A stretch of DNA of 64,000 bases from Clostridium_AM sp900759715 (GCA_900759715.1 CAAEXF010000141.1:28397-92396), one strand, 5' to 3'; shown: positions 27,440 through 37,417, counted from the stretch's first letter. The notes: a model not told the origin generated them from the letters alone. Numbers and translations: made by a program.

Positions 27440-27445
27440 AAATAG

Positions 27446-27475
27446 AAGGGCATTATTGTGCCTTTTTATTTTTAT
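27446..27475 (+). terminator. pnp terminator
   Basis: AAGGGCA and TGCCTTT around a short loop, followed by TTATTTTTAT. Confidence 0.75.
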
Positions 27476-27572
27476 CTACTATTTTATTATAAAATTACCT
27501 GCTATGTGGTATAATATTGGTGAATTTACTTATACTTCCAGAAGTCAAATATTAATTTTTGAGGTGGCACTG

Positions 27573-28871
27573 ATGTATAATTTATTTAAATTAGATAACG
27601 GATTGAGAATAGTCTTAGAAAATATTGATTATGTTAATTCAGTAAGTGTAGGCTTATGGGTAGAAAATGGATCAAGAAATGAAGATAAAAATAATAACGG
27701 GATATCTCATTTTATTGAACATATGTTTTTTAAAGGGACAAAAAATAGAACAGCATTGCAAATTGCGGAGTGTATAGAGGATGTTGGAGGACAAATCAAT
27801 GCTTTTACAGGAAAAGAAGCTACTTGTTTTTATATTAAGGCATTAGATTCTCATCTAGAACTTGCTTTAGATGTAATATCAGATATGCTCTTTAATAGTA
27901 AATTTTTACCAGAGGATATTGAAAAAGAAAAAGGTGTAGTAATTGAAGAGATAAAAATGAGTGAAGATTCTCCAGAAGATGTGCTAATGGATCTTCATAG
28001 TTCAGCAATTTGGGGTAATGATCCTTTATCCCTTCCTATACTAGGTACAGCAGAAACAGTAAAATCTTTTGATAGAGAGCAAATAGTTAATTATATTTCT
28101 TCTTATTATATACCTGAAAATTCTGTTATATCTATTTCAGGAAAATTTGATGCAAAAGCTGTAGAGAAACTTGTAGAGAAATATTTTGGAAACTGGAACA
28201 GCAGTAACAAAGAAGTAACTAATTATTCGGAACCAAGTATTTTAACAAGTCACTTATATAGGAAGAAAACTATAGAACAGCTTCATTTAAGCTTAGGAAT
28301 ACCAGGTATTGAATCTGGTAAAGATGAATTATATTCATTACTTCTCTTGAGCAATGTATTTGGAGGAGGGGCATCTTCTATATTATTCCAAAAGATAAGA
28401 GAAGAAAAGGGATTATGTTATTCTATTTATTCATATATCTCATCTTTTAGAAATACCGGTATTGTAAGTATATATACTAGTTTAAATCCACAGTACGCGG
28501 CAGATGCATTGCATATGATAAAGGATGAAATGGATAAGTTTATTAAGACTGGTATAAGTGATGAAAAGCTTCTTAAAGCAAAAGAACAGTTAAAAGGTAG
28601 TTATATTCTAGGATTAGAAAGTACTAGCAGTAGAATGTTCAATAATGGAAAATCAGTACTATTTTTGAACAGAATAAATAAACCTACAGATATAATAGAA
28701 AAAATAGACAATATCAATAAAGACAAATTAAATGAAGTTATGCAAAAGACTTTCATAAAGGGTATAACAAATGCAGCCTTCGTAGGGGAAGAAATAGATC
28801 TAGAAGTTTTAAAGAATGTTATTAGTAAAGATGTGGTACCTTTTAAAAATTCAAAAATAAATTCTATATAA
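27573..28871 (+). CDS. M16-family zinc peptidase (processing-peptidase-like)
   Basis: 432 residues of the pitrilysin/mitochondrial-processing-peptidase family. Inverted zinc motif HFIEH at residues 46-50 with the downstream Glu in the KEKGVVIEEIKM helix; VFGGGASSILFQKIREEKGLCY is the second-half R/Y motif. It matches the PqqL/YmxG-type peptidases found after pnp in Bacillus and Clostridium; the natural substrate is unknown. The frame is open from 27456, but GAGGTGG 6 nt before the ATG at 27573 sets the start. A -10-like TATAAT is at 27510. Confidence 0.88.
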   Translation: MYNLFKLDNGLRIVLENIDYVNSVSVGLWVENGSRNEDKNNNGISHFIEHMFFKGTKNRTALQIAECIEDVGGQINAFTGKEATCFYIKALDSHLELALDVISDMLFNSKFLPEDIEKEKGVVIEEIKMSEDSPEDVLMDLHSSAIWGNDPLSLPILGTAETVKSFDREQIVNYISSYYIPENSVISISGKFDAKAVEKLVEKYFGNWNSSNKEVTNYSEPSILTSHLYRKKTIEQLHLSLGIPGIESGKDELYSLLLLSNVFGGGASSILFQKIREEKGLCYSIYSYISSFRNTGIVSIYTSLNPQYAADALHMIKDEMDKFIKTGISDEKLLKAKEQLKGSYILGLESTSSRMFNNGKSVLFLNRINKPTDIIEKIDNINKDKLNEVMQKTFIKGITNAAFVGEEIDLEVLKNVISKDVVPFKNSKINSI

Positions 28872-28972
28872 AATACTTTTTGTTTCTATATTTATTCCTA
28901 TATATTTAAATAAATGTAATAACTCCTTAATATAACTCATAATATAAAAATAATAGGTTGTATTATTTTTTA

Positions 28973-29034
28973 GGGGATAGTTGACAGCGAAGGTGAGTTT
29001 TCTTTCTTCACTGTCCTCTGTCAATTGTCCTCTA
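28973..29034. repeat. Palindromic intergenic repeat (TTGACAG/CTGTCAA type)
   Basis: GGATAGTTGACAG near the left end and CTGTCAATTGTCC near the right are imperfect complements, with an inner GTGAG..TTCACTGTC pairing. Its sequence style matches the longer element at 59577-59681. It lies between the M16 peptidase and ylmC. Confidence 0.5.
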
Positions 29035-29059
29035 TTAAAAATATTAAGGAGGTATTTAT

Positions 29060-29332
29060 ATGAGTGAAAATATAAAATTTTACAGTGAAATGGAAAGATA
29101 TGAGATTATAAATGTAAATGATGGAGATAGATTTAACTGTTTGGGTAATAATGATATAATAATTGATGAAGAGGGTAATCTTAAATTATTAGTTCTAAAT
29201 GACAATAAATCTAAGTTTGGCTTGTTTTCTAAAGGTGAATTTGTAGAAGTACCATGGGAATATGTAAAAAAAATAGGTTCGAAAACAATAATTATTGATG
29301 CAGAAGAAAAAATGTTAAAGAGATCTCGTTAA
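29060..29332 (+). CDS. ylmC: YlmC/YmxH-family sporulation protein (PRC-barrel)
   Basis: 90 residues, small beta-barrel of the PRC type. The MERYEIINVNDGDRFNCLG start and the VPWEYVKKIGSKTIIID end match the YlmC/YmxH family, which in Firmicutes is linked to sporulation; its molecular function is unknown. AAGGAGG is 8 nt upstream of the ATG. Same position as ymxH, which is next to the M16 peptidase gene in Bacillus, and just upstream of dapG. Confidence 0.82.
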   Translation: MSENIKFYSEMERYEIINVNDGDRFNCLGNNDIIIDEEGNLKLLVLNDNKSKFGLFSKGEFVEVPWEYVKKIGSKTIIIDAEEKMLKRSR

Positions 29333-29387
29333 CATATTAGAGATCTCTCTAATATACTATTATTAGAAAAAGCGATGGAGGGTAAAA

Positions 29388-30593
29388 ATGAAAATATTAG
29401 TACAAAAGTTTGGAGGAACCTCTGTATCTACTGACGACAGAAGAGAGTTAGTAGTTCAAAAGATATTAAAGGCAAAAGAAGAAGGTTTTTCTCCAGTGGT
29501 AGTAGTATCTGCTATGGGCAGAAAAGGACAGCCCTATGCAACAGATACCCTTCTTTCTTTAATAAGTGATGAATACAAAAGAGTTAATACTTTAGGAATG
29601 GATTTACTTATGAGTTGTGGTGAAATTATAAGCACTGTAGTGATGAGCGACGTATTATCTAAAAATAGTTTGCCAGCTGTTCCATTAACTGGAGGACAAG
29701 CGGGTGTTATTACAGATGATAATTATAATAATGCATCTATTTTAAAAGTAGACTCAGAAAAGTTGTTAAATATAATAAAAGAAGGAAAAATACCTGTTGT
29801 TGCTGGTTTTCAAGGCATAAGTGAGAAAGGATTTATAACCACTCTTGGGAGAGGGGGTAGCGATGTAACTGCTTCCTTACTTGGCGCTGCCCTAAAGGCA
29901 GAAGAAGTTCATATTTATACTGATGTAGATGGAATTATGACTGCAGATCCTAGAATAGTTTCAGATGCATCACTAATTGAAAAAATAAGCTATAATGAAG
30001 TATTTCAATTTGCAGATCAAGGTGCGAAGGTGATTCATCCTAGAGCTGTAGAAATAGCCATGAAGTCAAATGTAACACTTGTTATAAAAAACACTCTCAG
30101 TGATTGTAAAGGTACTGTAATAAATAGTAATGCAATTAGAAATACTGAAAACATTATTACTGGAATAACTTCTATGGACAAAAGAGTACAAGTAACAGTA
30201 GAATTAGATGAAAATAAAGAGAATGAAAATTATGATATACTTTTAGATGAATTAGCTCAAAATTTAATAAGTATAGATTTAATAAATGTGTTTCCTAAAC
30301 AAAAAATATTTACTATAGATGGGAAAAATATAGATAGCTTTAAGATTATTATGGAAGAACTTGGCTTAATTTATTCATATGTAGAAGAATGCAGTAAGAT
30401 TGCAATAATCGGAAGTAGAATGAGAGGCCTTCCAGGTGTAATGGCTAAAATATTAAGAGTATTAACTAAGGCAAATATAGAAGTTCTTCAGACTGCTGAC
30501 TCTCATACTACAATTTGGTGTCTTGTAGAAAGTAAAAATTCGGAAAAAGCAATAAATGCACTGCATAATGAATTTAAGTTAGGCAGCGAATAA
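29388..30593 (+). CDS. dapG: Aspartate kinase (DapG-type)
   Basis: 401 residues. First step of the aspartate pathway to lysine, threonine, methionine and diaminopimelate. Begins MKILVQKFGGTSV; TLGRGGSDVTASLLGAAL and YTDVDGIMTADPRIV complete the kinase domain; two ACT domains follow from about residue 265, which bind the feedback amino acid. In Bacillus the isozyme in this chromosomal neighbourhood is the DAP-sensitive DapG, which feeds cell wall and spore dipicolinate, so that assignment is favoured by context. GGAGGG lies upstream. Confidence 0.9.
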   Translation: MKILVQKFGGTSVSTDDRRELVVQKILKAKEEGFSPVVVVSAMGRKGQPYATDTLLSLISDEYKRVNTLGMDLLMSCGEIISTVVMSDVLSKNSLPAVPLTGGQAGVITDDNYNNASILKVDSEKLLNIIKEGKIPVVAGFQGISEKGFITTLGRGGSDVTASLLGAALKAEEVHIYTDVDGIMTADPRIVSDASLIEKISYNEVFQFADQGAKVIHPRAVEIAMKSNVTLVIKNTLSDCKGTVINSNAIRNTENIITGITSMDKRVQVTVELDENKENENYDILLDELAQNLISIDLINVFPKQKIFTIDGKNIDSFKIIMEELGLIYSYVEECSKIAIIGSRMRGLPGVMAKILRVLTKANIEVLQTADSHTTIWCLVESKNSEKAINALHNEFKLGSE

Positions 30594-30655
30594 AATTAAA
30601 ATGAATATCAGTCCCTTATAATGCACAAAATATATTTATGCAAGGAGGGATTGAT

Positions 30656-31381
30656 ATGCAAGAAGAAAAAGATAACAAAGGAATTAAAGAGCAGGAAGAA
30701 AATAAAGGCAACAAGGAGCTGCAGAATATAAAAGAATTAGGTATGCAAAATATTCCTAAAGCTAAAGATAGAATTCAAATATTACCTATAATCGGTCAAA
30801 TTGAAGGGCATGTGGCGTTACCACCACAAACTAAAACCACTAGATATGAACATGTTATACCACTACTAATTGCCATTGAGAATGATCCAAATGTTGAAGG
30901 AGTACTTGCAGTGCTAAATACTGTGGGAGGTGACGTAGAAGCAGGATTGGCAATATCAGAAATGATAAGAAGTTTGAGTAAACCTACAGTATCTTTAGTG
31001 ATTGGCGGAGGACATTCTATTGGAGTACCTCTTGCTACTGCTGCAGATTACTCCTTTATTTCACCTTCGGCTACTATGATAGTTCACCCAATAAGGATGA
31101 ATGGTCTTGTTATAGGTGCGCCCCAAACCTTTGAATATTTTAATAAAATGCAGGAGAGAATTATTGAGTTTATAGTGAGAACCTCAAAGATAGATAGAGA
31201 TAGATTACGTAAACTTATGGCTCAAACAGATGAATTATTAAATGATATGGGAACTATTTTAATTGGAAAGCATGCAGTAGACGAAGGATTGATCGATGAA
31301 GTTGGAGGTATAAGTGATGCTATTAAAAAACTAGATGTGCTTATACAAGAGAAAAAAAAGGATACTGAAAGTCAGCCATAG
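30656..31381 (+). CDS. tepA: ClpP-like protease TepA/YmfB
   Basis: 241 residues of the ClpP/crotonase fold. After a charged 45-residue N-terminus, the core has the serine in GGGHSIGVPLA (Ser121) and the histidine in MIVHP (His144); the tail has an Asp in the DEVGG block. In B. subtilis the orthologue TepA, located in front of ftsK/spoIIIE, affects protein export; it lacks a known AAA+ partner. The ATG at 30656 is chosen because AAGGAGGG sits directly upstream; an earlier in-frame start at 30638 lacks a site. Confidence 0.88.
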   Translation: MQEEKDNKGIKEQEENKGNKELQNIKELGMQNIPKAKDRIQILPIIGQIEGHVALPPQTKTTRYEHVIPLLIAIENDPNVEGVLAVLNTVGGDVEAGLAISEMIRSLSKPTVSLVIGGGHSIGVPLATAADYSFISPSATMIVHPIRMNGLVIGAPQTFEYFNKMQERIIEFIVRTSKIDRDRLRKLMAQTDELLNDMGTILIGKHAVDEGLIDEVGGISDAIKKLDVLIQEKKKDTESQP

Positions 31382-31417
31382 GATATTTCCTATGGTGATT
31401 TATATTTATAAGTAATT

Positions 31418-31575
31418 AAGGCATCTTCAAAAAATAACTAGTCAGTATGATAGTATATTTTGCATCATACTGTGTCGGCAGAACCCGTTGATAGAACAAC
31501 TGTCAGCGGAACCTGTCTTCTTGTCTGATGCAAAATATCTGTAGTACTTTGACTTGTTATTTTATTTCAGATACA
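31418..31575 (+). repeat. MITE-like inverted-repeat element, copy 3 (long)
   Basis: About 158 bp. Ends AAGGCATCTTCAAAAAATAA and TTATTTTATTTCAGATACAT are imperfect inverted repeats; nested inside are ATATTTTGCATCA and TGATGCAAAATAT and a central CGTTGATAG..CTGTCAGCG hairpin, so the whole unit can fold into one long stem. It carries no ORF. Best preserved copy of the family also seen at 2395 and 13513. Confidence 0.7.
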
Positions 31576-31650
31576 TAAAAGGAAATATATTAATTATGTA
31601 GAATAACTACATAGATAGGTGTTATTACAATTGTCTTGAGGTGATATGAT

Positions 31651-33906
31651 ATGGCTAGAAAAACAGAAAAATATGAATTTGATAGAGACATAAAAGGAAT
31701 TCTCCTAATTACATTAGGAATATTGATGATAATAAGTGTTTTCTCATCAGCATCATCTGGAATTATTGGAAACTTTACTAAAAAAATATTAATAGCTGTA
31801 ATGGGATTAGGTGCCTTTGTTTTTCCAGTCTTGATAATATTTACAGGATTTTGCTTTTTATGTAAAAAGAATAAAATAAATTTCAGCAAAAAGTTTTATG
31901 GAATTTTACTGTTTATTATTAACACTCTTCTGCTTATACAAATGATAATAATGTCAGAGTATTATGTAAGTAATGATATAGTAAAAGGAATAAGAATACT
32001 ATATGAAACTGATAGTCCATTGCATGGAGGAATTATAAGTTTTTTAATAGATGTACCTCTTTTTAAATTGTTTGGCAGTGTAGGATGTTACGTGATTTTT
32101 TCTTCAATATACATAATATGTTTTATATTAATGAGTAAGATAACAATTTATGATATATTGCATAAAATAAAGTCTGCATTAAAAGAAAGCAATTATATGG
32201 AAGAAGACACAATCATTAATGAAAAAGACAGAGAACCAGAAAAGCCTCAACATAGTAGCAGCGTAGAGAAAGAAAGCTTCATAAAAAATATTAATAATAG
32301 AATAAAGATTTTGGACTTTATGAAATCAGCAGACAAAAATGTTGAGGAAAAACCTGATGCAGATATTAAAGAAAATAAAAATGTAAAGCGTAATATTGAG
32401 ATTGAATGTGCTTCTGATAAGGCAATAGATGATTCAATAAATGAGGAATTGGACAAGCAAATGATAGGTACCAATATAAGCTGTAACCAAGAATATAATT
32501 TTCCATCTGTTGAACTGCTAAAAACAAATGTTCAGTCAAAGCTTAATAAAGAAGATAAAAAAGAATTAATAAATAATGCCAACAAACTAGAAGAAACTCT
32601 AAGCAGTTTTGGTGTAGAAGCTAAAGTTATTCAGGTAAGTAAAGGACCTTCTGTAACGAGATTTGAACTTCAACCTAGTCCAGGAGTTAAGGTAAGCAAA
32701 ATTGTAAATCTATCTGATGACATAGCTTTGGGATTAGCAGCATCAGGAGTAAGAATTGAGGCTCCTATTCCAGGAAAATCTGCTATAGGAATAGAAGTAC
32801 CAAATAGAGAGTTAACAGCGGTTTATTTAAGAGAAGTTATAGAATCTCCAGAGTTTATTAATTCAAGCAAAAACTTAGCCTGTTCATTAGGAAAAGATAT
32901 AGGTGGAAACTGCGTAGTTTGTGACTTAACAAAAATGCCGCATATGCTTATTGCAGGAGCTACTGGTTCAGGAAAAAGTGTATGTATAAACACATTAATA
33001 GTAAGTTTGCTCTATAAATATTCCCCGGATAATGTCAAGCTGTTGATGGTAGATCCGAAAGTAGTTGAGCTTAGTGTATATAATGGAATACCTCACCTGT
33101 TAATACCAGTAGTTACAGATCCTAAAAAAGCAGCGGGAGCATTAAACTGGGCTGTTCAGGAGATGACAAGAAGATATAAACTTTTTGCAGATAACGGTGT
33201 AAGAAATATTGAAAGCTATAATGAACTATATGAAAAAGGAATAACAGAAAATAAGCTTCCTTTTGTTGTAATAATTATTGATGAATTAGCAGATTTAATG
33301 ATGGTATGCCCCAATGATATTGAAGACTACATAGGTCGTTTAGCTCAGATGGCCAGAGCTGCAGGAATGCATTTAGTTATTGCCACACAAAGACCTTCTG
33401 TAGACGTTATTACCGGGGTAATTAAGGCTAATATACCTTCAAGAATATCTTTTGCGGTGTCTTCCCAAATTGACTCAAGAACTATATTGGATACAGCAGG
33501 TGCTGAGAAGCTTCTTGGGAAAGGAGACATGCTATTCTATCCAGTAGGTGAGGCAAAGCCAATAAGAATTCAAGGAGCATTTATATCTGAAAGTGAAGTT
33601 GAAAACGTAGTTAACTTTATTAAAGATAAACAAGGTGCACCACAATATGAAGATGATATAATAGATCACATTGACACGAATGCCAATGGAGAAAGTTCAG
33701 ATGCTGATGAATTATTAGAAGAAGCTACCAGAATAGTAGTAGATATAGGACAAGCATCTACATCACTTCTGCAAAGAAGGCTTAGAATAGGTTATAATAG
33801 AGCTGCTAGAATAATTGATCAGATGGAAGAAAGAGGGATAATATCAGGACGAGATGGAAGTAAGCCAAGACAGGTTCTTGTAAAGAGGGAAAACTATGAC
33901 AGGTAA
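31651..33906 (+). CDS. spoIIIE: FtsK/SpoIIIE DNA translocase
   Basis: 751 residues. Septal DNA pump used for chromosome segregation and, in spore formers, for moving DNA into the forespore. Four membrane segments within the first 160 residues, a charged linker (about 165-285), the alpha/beta motor with Walker A GATGSGKS (residues 436-443), VIIIDELADLMMV and MHLVIATQRPSVDVITG, and a C-terminal gamma winged-helix domain (ASTSLLQRRLRIGYNRAARI) that reads KOPS/SRS sites. GAGGTGA precedes the ATG. Only one such gene is in the window, so it may serve both roles. Confidence 0.96.
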   Translation: MARKTEKYEFDRDIKGILLITLGILMIISVFSSASSGIIGNFTKKILIAVMGLGAFVFPVLIIFTGFCFLCKKNKINFSKKFYGILLFIINTLLLIQMIIMSEYYVSNDIVKGIRILYETDSPLHGGIISFLIDVPLFKLFGSVGCYVIFSSIYIICFILMSKITIYDILHKIKSALKESNYMEEDTIINEKDREPEKPQHSSSVEKESFIKNINNRIKILDFMKSADKNVEEKPDADIKENKNVKRNIEIECASDKAIDDSINEELDKQMIGTNISCNQEYNFPSVELLKTNVQSKLNKEDKKELINNANKLEETLSSFGVEAKVIQVSKGPSVTRFELQPSPGVKVSKIVNLSDDIALGLAASGVRIEAPIPGKSAIGIEVPNRELTAVYLREVIESPEFINSSKNLACSLGKDIGGNCVVCDLTKMPHMLIAGATGSGKSVCINTLIVSLLYKYSPDNVKLLMVDPKVVELSVYNGIPHLLIPVVTDPKKAAGALNWAVQEMTRRYKLFADNGVRNIESYNELYEKGITENKLPFVVIIIDELADLMMVCPNDIEDYIGRLAQMARAAGMHLVIATQRPSVDVITGVIKANIPSRISFAVSSQIDSRTILDTAGAEKLLGKGDMLFYPVGEAKPIRIQGAFISESEVENVVNFIKDKQGAPQYEDDIIDHIDTNANGESSDADELLEEATRIVVDIGQASTSLLQRRLRIGYNRAARIIDQMEERGIISGRDGSKPRQVLVKRENYDR

Positions 33907-34083
33907 GATAAAATTTACTTAATAAAGAGCTATTTAAGTCTATAATTATTTATGTATGGTAATCATAGGATAAGATAATTGAGTCTTTTATTATTGTAAT
34001 TTTTCTTGTAAAATATAAAAAGTAGATTTAAAATAAAGTATGAAGTTTTGGATTTAATTATTTATCTAATAGGAGGAAAAATA

Positions 34084-35424
34084 GTGGATAAATTAAAAGT
34101 TGGGCTAATAAGTTTAGGCTGTGATAAAAATAGGATTGATTCTGAAATTATTCTAAGTCATATAAATATGGATAATACTATTGTAAATAATCCTAAGGAA
34201 GCAGATGTAATAATCATAAATACCTGTGGATTTATTGAATCTGCAAAGCAAGAATCTATCGATACCATTCTCGAAATGTCAAAGTATAAGGAAAGATTTA
34301 GTTGCAAGTTAATTGTAGTTACAGGATGTTTAACTCAAAGATACGGTAAGGAGCTCATGGAGCTTTTACCCGAAATAGATATAATGCTTGGAGTAAATGA
34401 TTATGACAGGCTAAATGAAAGCATAATAAAATGTATGGAAGATAAAAATTCTAAATTTTATAGCTGCAATTATAGTGACTCTAGCATAAATGAGGGTAAG
34501 AGAATACTCACTACTGCATCCTTTACAGCATACTTAAGAATTGCTGAGGGGTGTGATAACTTTTGTACTTATTGCATAATTCCTAAAATTAGAGGAAAGT
34601 ATAGAAGCAGAAATATAGAAAACATATTGGAAGAAGCTAAAAATCTTGCAGCTCAAGGAGTAAAAGAGATTATATTAGTTGCTCAAGATACTACAAGATA
34701 TGGAATAGATATATATGGACAAAAAATGCTTCCAAAACTTATAAATGAAATATCTAAAGTTGAAGGAATCCAGTGGATAAGAATATTATATTGTTATCCC
34801 GAAGAGATTACAGATGAGTTAATAGATGAAATAGCTAATAATGATAAGGTATGTAAGTATTTGGATATTCCTGTTCAACATATAAGTGATGACATATTAA
34901 AGCTTATGGGAAGAAGAGGAAGAAAGCAAGAAATAATAAATAATTTAAATAAATTAAGAGCAAAAGTAGATGGAATAGTAATAAGAACATCCATAATTGT
35001 AGGATTCCCAGGAGAAAGCAAAGAAAATTTTAATGAGTTAAAGGATTTTATAAGAGAAATAAAATTTGATAAGTTAGGTGTATTTAAGTATTCTCAAGAA
35101 GAAGGAACCCCAGCCGCAGAAATGAAAGAGCAAGTTGATGAAGATATAAAGCAAAAACGTGAAGAAGAATTAATGATGCTTCAACAAGCAATATCGAAAG
35201 ACATTAATGATAGTAAGATAAATAGAGCTTATGAGGTCATCATTGAAGGAAAAGACAAAGAAGTATGGTATGGCAGAAGCCGTGAAATGGCTCCTGAAAT
35301 AGATGGTCTAATTTATTTTGAAAGTGATAAAAATTTACAAATAGGAACTATGGTTAAGGTTAAAATCACCAATAGCTCCGAGTATGATTTAATGGGAGTT
35401 GTATGTAATGAATCTAGCAAATAA
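34084..35424 (+). CDS. rimO: Ribosomal protein S12 methylthiotransferase RimO
   Basis: 446 residues. Radical-SAM enzyme that methylthiolates an Asp of ribosomal protein S12. N-terminal UPF0004 domain (VGLISLGCDKNRIDSE, NTCGFIESAKQE, TGCLTQRYG) with three cluster Cys; radical-SAM motif CDNFCTYC with Cys at 157, 161 and 164; C-terminal TRAM domain. The frame is open from 34048, but AGGAGG precedes the GTG at 34084, which is the start. Overlaps pgsA by 17 nt. Confidence 0.95.
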   Translation: MDKLKVGLISLGCDKNRIDSEIILSHINMDNTIVNNPKEADVIIINTCGFIESAKQESIDTILEMSKYKERFSCKLIVVTGCLTQRYGKELMELLPEIDIMLGVNDYDRLNESIIKCMEDKNSKFYSCNYSDSSINEGKRILTTASFTAYLRIAEGCDNFCTYCIIPKIRGKYRSRNIENILEEAKNLAAQGVKEIILVAQDTTRYGIDIYGQKMLPKLINEISKVEGIQWIRILYCYPEEITDELIDEIANNDKVCKYLDIPVQHISDDILKLMGRRGRKQEIINNLNKLRAKVDGIVIRTSIIVGFPGESKENFNELKDFIREIKFDKLGVFKYSQEEGTPAAEMKEQVDEDIKQKREEELMMLQQAISKDINDSKINRAYEVIIEGKDKEVWYGRSREMAPEIDGLIYFESDKNLQIGTMVKVKITNSSEYDLMGVVCNESSK

Positions 35425-35995
35425 ACTTACATTACTTAGAATACTTTTAGTTCCGTTTTTTTTAATGTTTATTACAATTAAAGATATCCCTTATGGGAAG
35501 CCTATTGCTATAGGTATATTTGTAATTGCATCTATTACAGATAAATTAGATGGATATATAGCGAGAAGTAGAAACCAAATAACTAGATTTGGTAAATTTA
35601 TGGATCCATTAGCGGATAAACTTTTAGTTACAGCAGCCTTGATTTCTCTTGTAGAGTTTCATATTGTACCTGCTTGGGCTGCTATGATAATTATTGCAAG
35701 AGAGTTTGCGGTAACTGGATTAAGGTCAATTGCGGCCGCAGAAGGCATAGTTATTGCAGCAAGTAATTGGGGTAAAGCTAAAACAGTGACGCAAATAATA
35801 GCCATTATTTTAGCATTGATAAATCTAAATTACAATCATGTATCTCTTGGAATAATTAAAAAGTATATAGCTTATCCTCATAAGTTTTTAAATTTAACAA
35901 CTAATATTGCAATGGCAATTGCAATTGCAATTACAATAATATCAGGGTTAGATTATTTTATTAAAAATAAAGAAGTAATGAGACCTGACCGATAA
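35408..35995 (+). CDS. pgsA: CDP-diacylglycerol-glycerol-3-phosphate 3-phosphatidyltransferase
   Basis: 195 residues, integral membrane CDP-alcohol phosphatidyltransferase making phosphatidylglycerol phosphate from the product of CdsA. The signature DKLDGYIARSRNQITRFGKFMDPLADK has the invariant D..DG..AR....G...D...D pattern (shown in the protein at about residues 52-78). Starts MNLANKLTLLRILLVPFF. The ATG at 35408 lies inside rimO with GGGAG 9 nt upstream, so the two are translationally coupled. Confidence 0.95.
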   Translation: MNLANKLTLLRILLVPFFLMFITIKDIPYGKPIAIGIFVIASITDKLDGYIARSRNQITRFGKFMDPLADKLLVTAALISLVEFHIVPAWAAMIIIAREFAVTGLRSIAAAEGIVIAASNWGKAKTVTQIIAIILALINLNYNHVSLGIIKKYIAYPHKFLNLTTNIAMAIAIAITIISGLDYFIKNKEVMRPDR

Positions 35996-36090
35996 AGATA
36001 ATGTTGGATAAAAGAAAATCTGTAGATGACAAATTAATTTATTAACATTATTTGGTTAAATATTTGAGATATGTCTATAATTAAAAATAG

Positions 36091-36122
36091 AAAGTTCCTG
36101 ACTTTCAGGAACTTTTATTTTT
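36091..36122 (+). terminator. pgsA terminator
   Basis: AAAGTTCCTGA (36091-36101) pairs with TCAGGAACTTT (36105-36115), followed by TATTTTT. Confidence 0.9.
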
Positions 36123-36172
36123 CTATGGAGATGAGACCCATTGAAAAACTATTATGAAATTTGCTCATTAAG

Positions 36173-36201
36173 TTGACCATATACATAAGATAGTATATAA
36201 T
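36173..36201 (+). promoter_or_regulatory. recA promoter
   Basis: TTGACC (36173-36178), 17-bp spacer, TATAAT (36196-36201). The expected start near 36208 falls at the edge of the LexA box. Confidence 0.85.
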
Positions 36202-36208
36202 ATTAATA

Positions 36209-36220
36209 GAACAAATGTTC
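36209..36220. promoter_or_regulatory. LexA (SOS) operator of recA
   Basis: GAAC-AAAT-GTTC is an exact match to the Gram-positive SOS box core GAAC-N4-GTTC, placed at the predicted transcription start of recA where bound LexA would block initiation. Confidence 0.85.
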
Positions 36221-36242
36221 GATTTGAAAGGAAGTGAACCCT

Positions 36243-37307
36243 ATGGGGAATATTAATACTGATAAATTGAAAGCTTTAGAAGCAGCTATGGGGCAGATAG
36301 AAAAACAATTTGGAAAAGGATCTATAATGAAGCTTGGAGAGCACAGTATACTAAATGTTGATGCGGTTTCTACAGGATGTCTTGACCTCGATATAGCTTT
36401 AGGCATTGGTGGAGTACCTAGAGGAAGAGTTGTTGAGATATTTGGACCTGAGGCTTCAGGTAAAACCACTGTAGCACTTCATATAGTGGCTGAAGCACAA
36501 AAGTCAGGTGGCACAGCAGCATTTATAGATGCAGAACATGCCCTTGATCCTGCATATGCCAAAAATTTAGGCGTAGATATAGAGAATTTGATTGTATCAC
36601 AACCAGACACTGGAGAACAGGCTCTAGAGATAGCTGAAGCTTTAGTAAGGTCTGGGGCAGTAGATGTAATTGTTGTAGACTCTGTAGCTGCTTTAGTTCC
36701 TAAGGCAGAAATAGAAGGAGAAATGGGCGACTCTCATGTAGGACTACAAGCTAGACTGATGTCTCAAGCTTTAAGAAAACTCACAGGTTCTATAAATAAG
36801 TCAAAATGTGTAACTATATTTATCAACCAGTTAAGAGAAAAGGTTGGTGTTATGTTCGGAAATCCTGAAACAACTCCAGGTGGTAGAGCATTAAAGTTCT
36901 ATGCATCAGTGAGAATGGACGTTAGAAGAATAGATTCAATTAAACAGGGCGATGATATTGTAGGTAATAGAACAAAGGTTAAGGTAACAAAGAATAAGGT
37001 TGCGCCGCCTTTCAAACAAGCTGAGTTTGATATTATGTATAACCAAGGCATATCAAGACAAGGTAATGTTCTAGATGTAGGGGTAAGGGAGGAACTAGTA
37101 CAAAAAAGTGGTGCTTGGTTCTCTTATAAAGAAACTAGGTTAGGACAAGGAAGAGAAAATGCAAAGCAATTCTTGAAGGAAAACCCTGAGATCCTACTTG
37201 AAATTGAGAATAAAATTAGAGAAAAATACGAATTGCCTTTGGCTAAAGCTTTAAATGATAATAAAGTAGATAGTGAACAACCAAAGGAAACTGCTGAAAA
37301 CGAGTAA
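36243..37307 (+). CDS. recA: Recombinase RecA
   Basis: 354 residues. Forms the strand-exchange filament and triggers LexA cleavage. Walker A GPEASGKT at residues 68-75; IDAEHALDPAYAKNLGVD; VIVVDSVAALVPKAEIEGEMGD; INQLREKVGVMFGNPETTPGG. Start ATG 36243 with GGAAGTG upstream; a GTG at 36234 is possible but is part of that site. Own promoter with SOS box and own terminator, so monocistronic and damage-inducible. DprA at 2.6 kb would be its loader. Confidence 0.99.
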   Translation: MGNINTDKLKALEAAMGQIEKQFGKGSIMKLGEHSILNVDAVSTGCLDLDIALGIGGVPRGRVVEIFGPEASGKTTVALHIVAEAQKSGGTAAFIDAEHALDPAYAKNLGVDIENLIVSQPDTGEQALEIAEALVRSGAVDVIVVDSVAALVPKAEIEGEMGDSHVGLQARLMSQALRKLTGSINKSKCVTIFINQLREKVGVMFGNPETTPGGRALKFYASVRMDVRRIDSIKQGDDIVGNRTKVKVTKNKVAPPFKQAEFDIMYNQGISRQGNVLDVGVREELVQKSGAWFSYKETRLGQGRENAKQFLKENPEILLEIENKIREKYELPLAKALNDNKVDSEQPKETAENE

Positions 37308-37313
37308 TTTTCT

Positions 37314-37350
37314 AAAAATCGCAAGTATACAATACTTGCGATTTTATTAT
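37314..37350 (+). terminator. recA terminator
   Basis: AAAATCGCAAGTAT (37315-37328) pairs with ATACTTGCGATTTT (37332-37345), followed by ATTAT. Confidence 0.9.
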
Positions 37351-37417
37351 ATATTTATACTTCTATTGGTGATTAGGTAATCAAGTATTGGTTAAAATAT
37401 AATAGTATAAAGACAGT

